From the NCBI RefSeq assembly GCF_039530225.1, contig NZ_BAAAOH010000001.1, positions 1,178,001 through 1,242,000 on the forward strand: 64,000 nt of DNA. The letters run 5' to 3'. Under the pieces are notes generated by a model that was not told the origin of the DNA, made no database searches, and saw nothing but the letters and a program-made list of their open reading frames with translations. A program made the translations under genes and the position numbers. Below are positions 1-7,356 of this stretch, one piece after another. The stretch is from Microbacterium pumilum. Lineage in GTDB: Bacteria; Actinomycetota; Actinomycetes; Actinomycetales; Microbacteriaceae. Numbering within the stretch: the stretch's first letter is position 1; the number at the start of each line of letters is the position of its first letter.

Positions 1-43
1 AGAACAGGGCTGGCGGCCCAAGCCGGCCCGCATCACCGACTGA
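1..43 (+). CDS. C-terminal end of an upstream gene (partial)
   Basis: An open frame enters from the left edge and encodes EQGWRPKPARITD before a TGA at 41-43. That stop shares its last base with the ATG of the next gene (TGATG), which suggests translational coupling. The next gene resembles a degenerate tyrosine recombinase, and such genes often lie behind other recombinases, so this may be the tail of one. Thirteen residues cannot prove that. Confidence 0.4.
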   Translation, partial: EQGWRPKPARITD

Positions 44-1356
44 TGGCAGCCCCGGCAACGTGCCGGCATGGCGGGACCACGTCCATGGTTACCCCGACCG
101 GCCGATACTGCCATTGGTGCTGGCGTAACGCGCCCGAATGCCGCCGGCCCTGCACTCGTTGCTCCTCGCTGGACAACCTCGCCGACGGTGGCCGCTGCAA
201 AACGTGCCGCGCCACGGACGCAGTCGACACGGTACTTGACGAGAAGACCCTGGGGACACAGCCATTGCTGGCCGTGCTGCGGGATCACCTCCACGCTGCC
301 GACGCGGCCTACGTTCTCATCGCGAAGAAGCGATCCAACGTCTGGCGTCTCATCGTCACGATCGCTGCGCTCCCCCATCCGGTGACCCATACCGACTTGG
401 ACGAGATGGGCACACCTCGCTCGGTGTCCCAAGTCCGCTCGCTGCTGGTCAGCCTCGGTGTTCTGCCGGAGCGGAATGAGTATGCCGTGATGGTGCGGCG
501 GTTGGCCGCGGATGCCATCGCCGGACTGCCGCGCCGGGAGGATCAACTCGCGCTGCAACGATTCGTACGGTGGCGCCAGCAGCACCGACCGAACACCGCC
601 CCGTTGACGATGGCGAAAGCCGCCAACGATCGCACCGAACTGCGGGTCATCGTCGATCTGATCGGAGCGTTCAACACCGCCGGCGCCACGGTCGGCACGG
701 GCCAGCAGGCGACCTTGGACCAGTGGGCGCGGAGGACGCGGATGGCGTTCCGGTCCCGCCGGTTCCTGGGCTGGTGCGCCCGGACCGGCATCAACCGACA
801 GCTGATCCCACCACCGGCTCGGCCTAGCGGGTTCCAGCTCGGCGGGGACCTCGGCCCGGGCAACGACGCGGCGCTGCGGCGTGTCCTCGATCCCGACGAG
901 GACGTCTCGCCACGACTGCGGCTCGCGGTGCTGCTCACCACCGTTTACGCCGTCCGAGTGCACCGCATCGCCGCCCTCTCACAAGACGCGATCCGCGTCG
1001 AGAGCGGTCGACCGCGCATCCGTCTCGGGGACGTCGAGATCGAGCTCCCCGACGCCACCGCATGGTGGATCGACGCGATCCACGACGACCGGACCCATAA
1101 GCCCCGCGCCGGCGGCAGCGGCCGGGACGATACCTGGATCTTCCCGGGGTCCCGCCACGATCAGCACATCCTCCCCTCCAGCCTCGCCCCGCAGCTCAAA
1201 GCACTCGGCGTCTCCCCCGTCACCGCGCATCAAGCATCGGCAGCAGCGCTGATCACGCAGATGCCACCGGCCGTGGTCGCTCGCCTCGTCGGGGTGAGGA
1301 TCACCACCGCGTCGCAATGGCACAAGAGCGCGGGCACAGACCCGGCACACCGCTGA
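43..1356 (+). CDS. Tyrosine-recombinase-like protein with N-terminal zinc-ribbon cysteines, catalytic residues degenerate
   Basis: This 437-residue protein starts with CxxC pairs (CHWC, CTRC, CKTC), as in a zinc ribbon. Its C-terminal half has the layout of a phage-type integrase: a helical RLRLAVLLTTVYAVRVHRIAAL segment where the first catalytic Arg would sit, then TAHQASAAALITQ where a HxxR box would be. The terminal region (ASQWHKSAG) has Trp/His and no tyrosine nucleophile. It is therefore probably a catalytically dead partner in a multi-recombinase block, as in three-gene recombinase elements of actinobacteria. The start overlaps the stop of the preceding gene by one base. The family call is inference from layout. 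Confidence 0.6.
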   Translation: MAAPATCRHGGTTSMVTPTGRYCHWCWRNAPECRRPCTRCSSLDNLADGGRCKTCRATDAVDTVLDEKTLGTQPLLAVLRDHLHAADAAYVLIAKKRSNVWRLIVTIAALPHPVTHTDLDEMGTPRSVSQVRSLLVSLGVLPERNEYAVMVRRLAADAIAGLPRREDQLALQRFVRWRQQHRPNTAPLTMAKAANDRTELRVIVDLIGAFNTAGATVGTGQQATLDQWARRTRMAFRSRRFLGWCARTGINRQLIPPPARPSGFQLGGDLGPGNDAALRRVLDPDEDVSPRLRLAVLLTTVYAVRVHRIAALSQDAIRVESGRPRIRLGDVEIELPDATAWWIDAIHDDRTHKPRAGGSGRDDTWIFPGSRHDQHILPSSLAPQLKALGVSPVTAHQASAAALITQMPPAVVARLVGVRITTASQWHKSAGTDPAHR

Positions 1357-1383
1357 CAGATCCAGACGTCGGCGCTTGATCGT

Positions 1384-1734
1384 ATGCTCAACGGCGGCCG
1401 GGTCGAAGAAAGGGGGACGCCGGTCATCGGAACGAGCAAACGCTACAGCCAGCACTACGACAAGCTCATGGACGAACGTGTCCTGCAGCGCATCGCCGCC
1501 GAGAACCCACTACAGACCCTCACCCCCGCCGAACGGCAGCAAGACACCCTCCCCGTCACCCGCGACCCGCAACCAAAGCCGTGCACCGCATGGGTTCGAT
1601 TCGGCCCACACGCGCTCCAGGTCGACGCGGTCGTCGTTGTCTGGAACGACCTGGCCTGCGGCATCGAGTTCACCGTCGGCGAGAAGCAGCTGCGCTGCTG
1701 GATCTGGGCCAACGCAGTCACCCCAACCCACTGA
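1384..1734 (+). CDS. Conserved hypothetical protein, first of two paralogs
   Basis: The 116-residue product is not recognised as a named family. Its core (WVRFGPHALQVDAVVV, then NDLACGIEF, then LRCWIWANAVTP) reappears almost unchanged in the gene ending at 2795, so the two form a tandem paralog pair. No membrane segment or signal peptide is visible. The start is uncertain: ATG 1384 has no clear ribosome binding site, and an AAAGGGGG lies downstream at about 1410. The conserved part begins at KLMDERVLQR, so ATG 1468 is an alternative start. Confidence 0.6.
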   Translation: MLNGGRVEERGTPVIGTSKRYSQHYDKLMDERVLQRIAAENPLQTLTPAERQQDTLPVTRDPQPKPCTAWVRFGPHALQVDAVVVVWNDLACGIEFTVGEKQLRCWIWANAVTPTH

Positions 1735-1829
1735 CCAACGCGATCGACACCGCTGCGGACACAGCGTGGACGACCGGTGACGACCGGAGCGGGCCCGCGC
1801 TGCACACATCGAATCGGCGGGAGGGGACA

Positions 1830-2204
1830 ATGGATCGCATGCGCGTGGAGATCCTCCATATCTCGGAATGCCCGTCGTGGATCGAGACGGCCCGCCGAGT
1901 GCGCCAGGCGCTCGATGAGCTTGGACTAGACCCAGTGAACGTCGAAATTCGACTCCTTCAATCCCGCGCCGACGCCAGCGCGGAGACCTCGTTCGCCGGG
2001 TCACCCACGATCCTGATCGACGGCTCTGACGCTTTCCCTGGCGCAACACACTCCACCGAGCTCGCCTGCCGGGTCTATCCGACGCCCGCCGGGCTCGCTG
2101 GATCTCCCACCCAGACACAAATCACCGACGCACTTCGGTCACGCATCCCCGACGAAGCCAGCCGGCCTCCACAGACTCGAACGACGGGCGCGAGAACGAA
2201 ATGA
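1830..2204 (+). CDS. Thioredoxin-fold protein with CPSW in place of CxxC
   Basis: The start is ATG 1830 behind GGGAGG. The 124-residue product has a thioredoxin/glutaredoxin-like beginning (MRVEILHISECPSW) and later the cis-proline-type FAGSPTILIDG segment, followed by a cysteine in ELACRVYPTPAGLAG. Similar actinobacterial proteins are annotated as thioredoxin-family or as alkylmercury-lyase-associated. The second active-site cysteine is replaced by Trp (CPSW), so ordinary dithiol chemistry is unlikely and a monothiol or metal-binding role is possible. Its stop overlaps the ATG of the zinc-ribbon gene by four bases. Confidence 0.65.
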   Translation: MDRMRVEILHISECPSWIETARRVRQALDELGLDPVNVEIRLLQSRADASAETSFAGSPTILIDGSDAFPGATHSTELACRVYPTPAGLAGSPTQTQITDALRSRIPDEASRPPQTRTTGARTK

Positions 2205-2359
2205 CATCAGACACCCGCCATGAATGCTCCTGCTGCGGCCGCGAATACCAGCGCAAGCAACTGCACGCACTACACGGCGGCGCACTGATCTGCCGCCGCT
2301 GCGGACTCTGGGTCGCTCTGAGGCCCTTCCGCGACAAGCCACACGACCACCACGTCTAA
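2201..2359 (+). CDS. 52-residue zinc-ribbon protein
   Basis: The frame opens with ATGA, overlapping the stop of the thioredoxin-like gene by four bases, which supports translational coupling. The protein reads MTSDTRHECSCCGREYQRKQ, continues to LICRRCGLWVALRP, and ends in a His-rich tail (KPHDHHV). The two cysteine knuckles (CSCCG and CRRCG, about 20 residues apart) make a four-cysteine zinc ribbon. It probably binds metal or nucleic acid. No known family is recognised. Confidence 0.55.
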   Translation: MTSDTRHECSCCGREYQRKQLHALHGGALICRRCGLWVALRPFRDKPHDHHV

Positions 2360-2507
2360 CGACACAGCACTACGCCGTTCATGGCCGCCCGGTTCGTGGC
2401 GAGCCAGGCAAAGTCAGCGTGTCCACTCGGACCGCATACGCAACGCGTCGAAAAGCTCCGAATAGCGCCAAAGCGAATATCGCCAGCTACCGATCCGGAT
2501 CGACAAG

Positions 2508-2795
2508 ATGATGGACGACCGGATTCTGCAGCGCCTCGCCGCGGAACAACCCCTGCAGTCGCTCACCTCGAAAGAGCTGCAGGCGGCCACACTCCTTGTC
2601 ACGCGAGACCCCCGGCCGAAACCGTGTCGAGCATGGGTTCGCTTCGGCCCGAACGCGGTTCAGGTCGAGGCAGTTGTTGTCGTCTGGAACGACGTCGCGT
2701 GCGGCATCCAGTTCACGGTCGGCAATCGTGACCTGCACTGCTGGGTGTGGGCGAACGCGGTTTCGCCGCTTGAGCACTGGAGCTCCTCCCATTGA
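2508..2795 (+). CDS. Conserved hypothetical protein, second paralog
   Basis: The 95-residue product is a close relative of the protein ending at 1734: shared blocks include WVRFGPNAVQVEAVVVVWND, ACGIQFTVG and LHCWVWANAV. Upstream of the ATG the same frame continues to a stop at 2463 and weakly matches the paralog (YRQLPIRIDKMMDDR against YSQHYDKLMDER). This copy may therefore have lost its original 5' end and now start at one of two adjacent ATGs. The function is unknown. It converges on ssb across a strong hairpin. Confidence 0.55.
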   Translation: MMDDRILQRLAAEQPLQSLTSKELQAATLLVTRDPRPKPCRAWVRFGPNAVQVEAVVVVWNDVACGIQFTVGNRDLHCWVWANAVSPLEHWSSSH

Positions 2796-2800
2796 ATGGC

Positions 2801-2835
2801 GGAGCGGGCGAGAGTACGCTGCTCTCGCCCGCTCC
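2801..2835. terminator. Bidirectional hairpin terminator
   Basis: A perfect 14-bp stem (GGAGCGGGCGAGAG and its complement) encloses a 7-base loop. It lies between two convergent genes, 6 bases after the stop at 2795 and 12 bases beyond the ssb stop. A short T-rich run (tgttgtg) follows on the plus strand. The position and the perfect stem support termination for both genes. Confidence 0.7.
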
Positions 2836-2847
2836 TGTTGTGATGGG

Positions 2848-3300
2848 TCAGCGAGCAAGCCCGGCGCCGGTGGATGAGACCGGCACCGCTACCGGCCCCG
2901 AAGCGGACGCATCCGCGGCGGGGCCGCTAGCTTTTGGGGCGCGCTCGACGCCGACCGTCGCGAACTTGAGAGATGCGCCGACGTTGTCCGCGACGATGTC
3001 GCGGGTCTCGCGCGTCTGGCCGGACTCCTTGTCGGTGTAGCTCCCGAAGCGGAGCTCGCCGGCGATGATCACGTTGTCCCCACGGCTGAGCGACCGAGCC
3101 ACGTTGCCGGCCTGCCGGTCGAACACGACGACGCGGTGAAAGACCGTGTCGCCGTCCTCCCATACACCGGTCTCGCGGTTCAGTCTTCGGTCGTTGACAG
3201 CGACGGAGAAACGGGCGTACTCGTTGCCCGATTCACCCGTGCCGTACTCGGGATCACCGGTGAGGTTGCCCTCGATCGTGACCGGGATCTTGGTTGTCAT
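2848..3300 (-). CDS. ssb: Single-stranded DNA-binding protein of the conjugative element
   Basis: The 150-residue protein has the OB-fold SSB pattern: VTIEGNLTGDPEYG, the ARFSVAVNDR strand, DTVFHRVVVFDRQAGNVARSLSRGDNVIIAGELRFGSYTDKESGQ, then a Pro/Ala/Ser-rich tail. The tail ends in GAGLAR and lacks the acidic DDDxPF tip of housekeeping SSB, as is common for element-encoded copies. AGGAG precedes the ATG. It is the last gene of the conjugation operon and probably coats transferred single strands. Confidence 0.9.
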   Translation of the reverse strand: MTTKIPVTIEGNLTGDPEYGTGESGNEYARFSVAVNDRRLNRETGVWEDGDTVFHRVVVFDRQAGNVARSLSRGDNVIIAGELRFGSYTDKESGQTRETRDIVADNVGASLKFATVGVERAPKASGPAADASASGPVAVPVSSTGAGLAR

Positions 3301-3336
3301 CTCTTCTCCTTTCGTTATGAGGCACCCGTGGCTGCC

Positions 3337-3840
3337 TCAGTGAGCGTGGCTCTGGGTGATCCACGCGTCCCACTCCCGCTCGTCGGTCGCCCCGACCCAC
3401 GAGCGGGGAGGTATGGCTTGGTGGCGCTCGGTGCAGCCTCCGCCGTAGGCGTTCCGTAGGCGCGGGAGCGCAGTGGCGAAGCGTTCGTGCCAACCCAGCG
3501 GACCGTTGCCAGTGTCGCGGGAGTCGAAGGCAGCGCGGTGAGCGCAATGCAATGCAGAAAGCTCCTCGACTAAGGCATCGTGGCGCCACCAGCAGTTCGG
3601 GATCATGCTCTGGGGCAGGCCGTAGCGGACCGTGAGCCATTCGACCCAATCGCGCAGCGACTTCCATTCGACTGGAGCTCCCTCGTCGCGAAGAGTGCGC
3701 CAGTTGGTGGAGGCGCCCCCGAGGACACTGGACGACGCGGATCGATCGGATACGGCTGCGGTCGACGTCTTGGGTCGGATGCCGGCGGCGTCCTGCGCAA
3801 GCAGCCGCATGGCCTGTGCACCCAGGTCTTCCTCGGTCAC
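3337..3840 (-). CDS. Hypothetical protein in conjugation operon
   Basis: The chosen start is GTG 3840, giving 167 residues beginning VTEEDLGAQAMRLLAQDAAG. It overlaps the stop of the upstream HNH-like gene (GTGA) and has GGAGGAG close by. No domain is recognised. The protein is Trp-rich and probably soluble, with segments such as WKSLRDWVEWLTVRYGL and WVGATDEREWDAWITQSHAH. Its position between the HNH-like gene and ssb suggests an accessory role in transfer or DNA processing, which is inference. Confidence 0.6.
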   Translation of the reverse strand: MTEEDLGAQAMRLLAQDAAGIRPKTSTAAVSDRSASSSVLGGASTNWRTLRDEGAPVEWKSLRDWVEWLTVRYGLPQSMIPNCWWRHDALVEELSALHCAHRAAFDSRDTGNGPLGWHERFATALPRLRNAYGGGCTERHQAIPPRSWVGATDEREWDAWITQSHAH

Positions 3841-4229
3841 GACTCCTCCGTGAGGTGGTGAAGGTCTGCGCGCAGCCGATCCAGGGCGATGAGGGAGGCA
3901 TCCCGGCGCGTCCGCTGCCGCGCCAGCACCGTGTCCCGATCGATTAGGCAGTGGAGAACGTCGTGGCATAGAGGATGCATCGGCATCAGGTCGCTGTGTC
4001 GCTCGAACGCCCGCCACGACCCATCGGCGAACCAAACCCCTGCGTAGTCGAGGTGGTGCAGCTCGAGATCAGCGCGCGACGCCGACCGGCTGCATCCTAC
4101 GCAGACGAGCTCGTGGCCCAGCGATTCCTCCCGCTTGAACCAGCGCGCACGCCTAGCGAACCACGCGCGCGACCGCAGAAAGTCGACGCGATAGCCATTC
4201 TGAACGGGGGAGCGACGTCGATTGCTCAC
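3837..4229 (-). CDS. HNH-endonuclease-like small protein
   Basis: GTG 4229 overlaps the stop of the coupling-protein gene (GTGA), so the product is 130 residues. It carries CVGCSR (zinc knuckle), ELHHLDYAGVW (first His pair) and HPLCHDVLHCLIDRD (second His block), the order seen in HNH/McrA-like nucleases. Whether the catalytic set is complete cannot be decided by eye. Close coupling to the VirD4-like gene suggests it travels with the conjugation machinery. Confidence 0.6.
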   Translation of the reverse strand: MSNRRRSPVQNGYRVDFLRSRAWFARRARWFKREESLGHELVCVGCSRSASRADLELHHLDYAGVWFADGSWRAFERHSDLMPMHPLCHDVLHCLIDRDTVLARQRTRRDASLIALDRLRADLHHLTEES

Positions 4230-6064
4230 TCTTCGATCACCTCCGCGGTTACCGAAAGAGGGGTGTCGGACTCTTCGGTGTCCTGCGACGGCGGCGCGGG
4301 CGCCCGCGCCGCCTCGAAAACATCCCGCTGTTCGCGCTCCGTCTCCCGCTTGCCCGACTGCACCGCCTTGGCATCCTTGCGCTCGTCCCACCCGGACAGA
4401 TCGAGCAGCACGCCTCGTCGGTTCCGGTATGCCAGGAGGCCGAGGTTCTGGGGCATGCGCCGGATCTCATCTACCGACATCACGGGAAGTCGCTCGTGGT
4501 GCTCGCTTGTGGAGTGGCCGGCTTCGTGGGAACTCCACGATCGCTGCGTGCGTCGCCGGTCGCGGTGGCCGAGCAACGTCTCTACGTCGCGCAGATGGTC
4601 AACGTGAGAGGCGCCACCGAGCAGGACTTTGGCGGTCGCCGCCGCCCAGATCGTGTCGGCCTCGGCGCGTGACCATGCCGTCTCAGCCTGGGACAGGGCC
4701 TGCAATACGACGAACGTACAGATGCCGCGGCCACCGCCGTCAGCCATGATGCGTGGCAGATTCCCCCAGCGGAACATGTTGGCGATCTCATCAAGGATCA
4801 AACCGAGTGGATGCGCAAGCCGCGAGCCAGGGGATGAAACGGCGCGCGCGCGAGCGACCTCGACGATGTCGTCGAGTACAGCACCCAGGAAGCCGCCCAT
4901 CGCGGACGCACCAGACGCCGAGCCGACCAGGTAAAGGGTGTTCGGCGCATCCAGAAACTCGCGTGGATCGAACTCAGGCTGGCCGGGCCGCGGCATCAGA
5001 GCCTCCCGGATCTGTGGCACCGCGAGCGGAGCCACTGCTCCCTGCACGCCGAACCAGATCGACGACAGCAGCTTGTCGTCGCCGAAGAGAGTCGCCTCGA
5101 GACTGTCGCCCCAACCCGCCGCGCCGCTCGTCCGGAGCACCTGCACCGCGGACTTCGCAAGCGACGGGCTTGACCCCCATGCGTACAGATCTGAAATGGT
5201 GCGATCACCAACGGCGGCCGCGTGCAGGAGCCGTCCCAACACGACGCCCGATGCCTGAGCCCACTCGCCGTTGGTCGTCGACGCGCCGAGTGCCGTTCCC
5301 GTGATGATTGCTGAACCGCGCTGCATCGCGACGAGCGGATCTTCGCACCCGGCGATCGGGTTGATTCGCAAGGTGTCGCGCACCCCGGAGAGCCCCTGCG
5401 GGTCGAACACATGGACTGCACCGCGTGCCTGGCGCATCCTCATCGTCGCGGTCAGGTTGTCGTTCGTCGTCGAGGTCGTGATGAGCGGGCCAGACCAGTC
5501 GAGGATTGCAGAGATCAGCACTCGGTAGCCCTTACCTGATCGCGGCGGTCCCTCGAGTGCGACGGAGTCCTCGATCGACACGAAGACGTCCAGTCCGCGG
5601 GACCGCCCGACACGCCAGCCGACGTCTGTCGCGCGAGGCTTGTGGAGGTCTGGGCGCAGCTGGCCGGCGCGCCGGAGCACCGCCTTCGCCGATAGGTACT
5701 GACGGATCTCGGATGCGTCGGCGAACCCCGGCCGCCCACGCAGGTCGGCGATGAACGCCGCATCGGAGTGCCGATACTTCTGCCACTGCACCAGCCCGAA
5801 CACGACCGCAGCCGCCACGACCAGGACGAGTAGCAAATCAGCGAGTCGGATCTGCCACACCGGCAGAGTGCAGTCAGACGCCAGGGTGAACGCGGTCGGC
5901 TCACCACTGATCGCCAGCCAAAGGCCCGAGAACAAGTCGTGCGGTTCCGGTCGCACTCCGCAGATGAGCTGCGTTACCACGCCTGTCACGAACGTGAAGA
6001 TGACGCCAAGCACGACAGCAACCGCGATAACGACAGCAATCGCTCTACCCAGCAACTCGCTCAT
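4226..6064 (-). CDS. Type IV coupling protein, TraG/VirD4 family
   Basis: This 612-residue inner-membrane ATPase would bring the DNA substrate to the secretion channel. Two membrane segments lie near residues 8-30 and 75-92. Walker A is GPPRSGKG at 172-179 and Walker B is GLILDEIANM at about 421-430. Further conserved pieces are PLITTSTTNDN and the GRGICTFVVLQALSQAE segment after Walker B. It overlaps the upstream ParA-like gene by ATGA and the downstream HNH-like gene by GTGA. A proline/acid-rich tail follows the ATPase domain. Confidence 0.88.
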   Translation of the reverse strand: MSELLGRAIAVVIAVAVVLGVIFTFVTGVVTQLICGVRPEPHDLFSGLWLAISGEPTAFTLASDCTLPVWQIRLADLLLVLVVAAAVVFGLVQWQKYRHSDAAFIADLRGRPGFADASEIRQYLSAKAVLRRAGQLRPDLHKPRATDVGWRVGRSRGLDVFVSIEDSVALEGPPRSGKGYRVLISAILDWSGPLITTSTTNDNLTATMRMRQARGAVHVFDPQGLSGVRDTLRINPIAGCEDPLVAMQRGSAIITGTALGASTTNGEWAQASGVVLGRLLHAAAVGDRTISDLYAWGSSPSLAKSAVQVLRTSGAAGWGDSLEATLFGDDKLLSSIWFGVQGAVAPLAVPQIREALMPRPGQPEFDPREFLDAPNTLYLVGSASGASAMGGFLGAVLDDIVEVARARAVSSPGSRLAHPLGLILDEIANMFRWGNLPRIMADGGGRGICTFVVLQALSQAETAWSRAEADTIWAAATAKVLLGGASHVDHLRDVETLLGHRDRRRTQRSWSSHEAGHSTSEHHERLPVMSVDEIRRMPQNLGLLAYRNRRGVLLDLSGWDERKDAKAVQSGKRETEREQRDVFEAARAPAPPSQDTEESDTPLSVTAEVIEE

Positions 6065-7356
6065 GATGGCTCTGCCTCGAGACTGGATGCCGCAGCTGCG
6101 GCAACTCGAAGCCAGGCGTCGCGCGTAGCCGGTCTGAGAGAGTCGAACCGGAGCGGCCCGGACTTGAGCGCCGGATCGAACGGAACAGTCTCGACGGCCC
6201 GCACGTATCCCTCGAACCCTTCGACGATGCGGCGAGCTTCGCTGGCACGGACAGGCTCGGCGTGTGTCAGGACGATCACGGCGTTGTCCGCGAGCGCTGC
6301 CGATCGTTCGTCGCGTTCGCGAAGAGCATCGAGCAGAAGGGCAGCCGACTCGGCCGATTCAGGAGCCGTAAGCGTAGGGATGACGAGCTGGTACGACGAG
6401 TCGACCATTCGCAGCCACCGATCGGCCGACTCATCATTTCCGGAGTCGAAGACGACAAGTCGGTAGTAGCGGGCGGCGACCTGCATCAGAACGTCGAACT
6501 CCGCGTGGGCGATGCGCTGATGAACCGCGAGCAACTCAGGATTCGATCGGAGCACGTCGTATCGATCAGCAGACTGGTGGTGGACGAAGGCGCTGATGTC
6601 CGAGACGGATGCTGTAGGCGCGAGCAGCGTGCTGGCGGCGGGGAGCAGATCACGAATCGTTGCGTCGTAGAGTCCTGATTCCGTCCGCCATCCGAGTGTC
6701 CCGCGCGTGTCATTGTTGTCCCAGGCCAGCACGTTGCCGCCTCCGTATCGCCCATATACCGCTGCGAGCATTGCGGTGGTGATGGTCTTGCCGACCCCGC
6801 CCTTGCCGTTGGCGACGGCGATGGTACGGCAACCGGCCCAATGTCGAGAGACGGTCTGGGCGTGTTCCGCCCGAGCGAGTTCGGCAGTGGAGGGATGGAC
6901 GTGGATGCCGATTCGGCCGATCAACCCCCGCCAACCGGCACCCTCGGAGCGCTCCCCTCGAGCCGGTTCGATGAACGAGGTACGCGTGGGGGGCTCAGCG
7001 GCCACGGTCGTTCGCCGCAGCCGCTGAGCCTCGTTCCTCACCTCCTCTCCGTTCGCGGTGTCGACAGCAGCGCCGCGCACGACCGTGCCGTGTTCGACGG
7101 GCCTCTCGATGAGTGACGTGACCGTGCCGGTTGCGTCGACGAGCAGGTGATGCTCGCCGCGATCGCCGGTCGTGACGAGCTCCACTGGCGTGGCTGCCTT
7201 TCGGGCGACGGCAGCCGCGCGGTCGACAATGGCCTGGCGGATGTCGGTCTGTTCCGTGGCGCGGACCGTTTCGGTGCCACCATCGGGTAAGACGAAAGTG
7301 GCGCTCGATCCGTTCACGGCTGCGTAGGCGCGTTGGGGTGGTGGCGCGATGGTCAT
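6061..7356 (-). CDS. ParA/MinD-like ATPase of the conjugative element
   Basis: The 431-residue protein has an uncharacterised N-terminal domain of about 170 residues, then a deviant Walker A (VANGKGGVGKT, 182-191), an NNDTRGTLGW switch and VVFDSGND as Walker B. This is the ParA/MinD/SIMIBI layout. In actinobacterial conjugative elements such proteins sit between the VirB4-like and VirD4-like genes, as here. It probably positions the machinery or the DNA at the membrane. It overlaps both neighbours by four bases. Confidence 0.82.
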   Translation of the reverse strand: MTIAPPPQRAYAAVNGSSATFVLPDGGTETVRATEQTDIRQAIVDRAAAVARKAATPVELVTTGDRGEHHLLVDATGTVTSLIERPVEHGTVVRGAAVDTANGEEVRNEAQRLRRTTVAAEPPTRTSFIEPARGERSEGAGWRGLIGRIGIHVHPSTAELARAEHAQTVSRHWAGCRTIAVANGKGGVGKTITTAMLAAVYGRYGGGNVLAWDNNDTRGTLGWRTESGLYDATIRDLLPAASTLLAPTASVSDISAFVHHQSADRYDVLRSNPELLAVHQRIAHAEFDVLMQVAARYYRLVVFDSGNDESADRWLRMVDSSYQLVIPTLTAPESAESAALLLDALRERDERSAALADNAVIVLTHAEPVRASEARRIVEGFEGYVRAVETVPFDPALKSGPLRFDSLRPATRDAWLRVAAAAASSLEAEPS

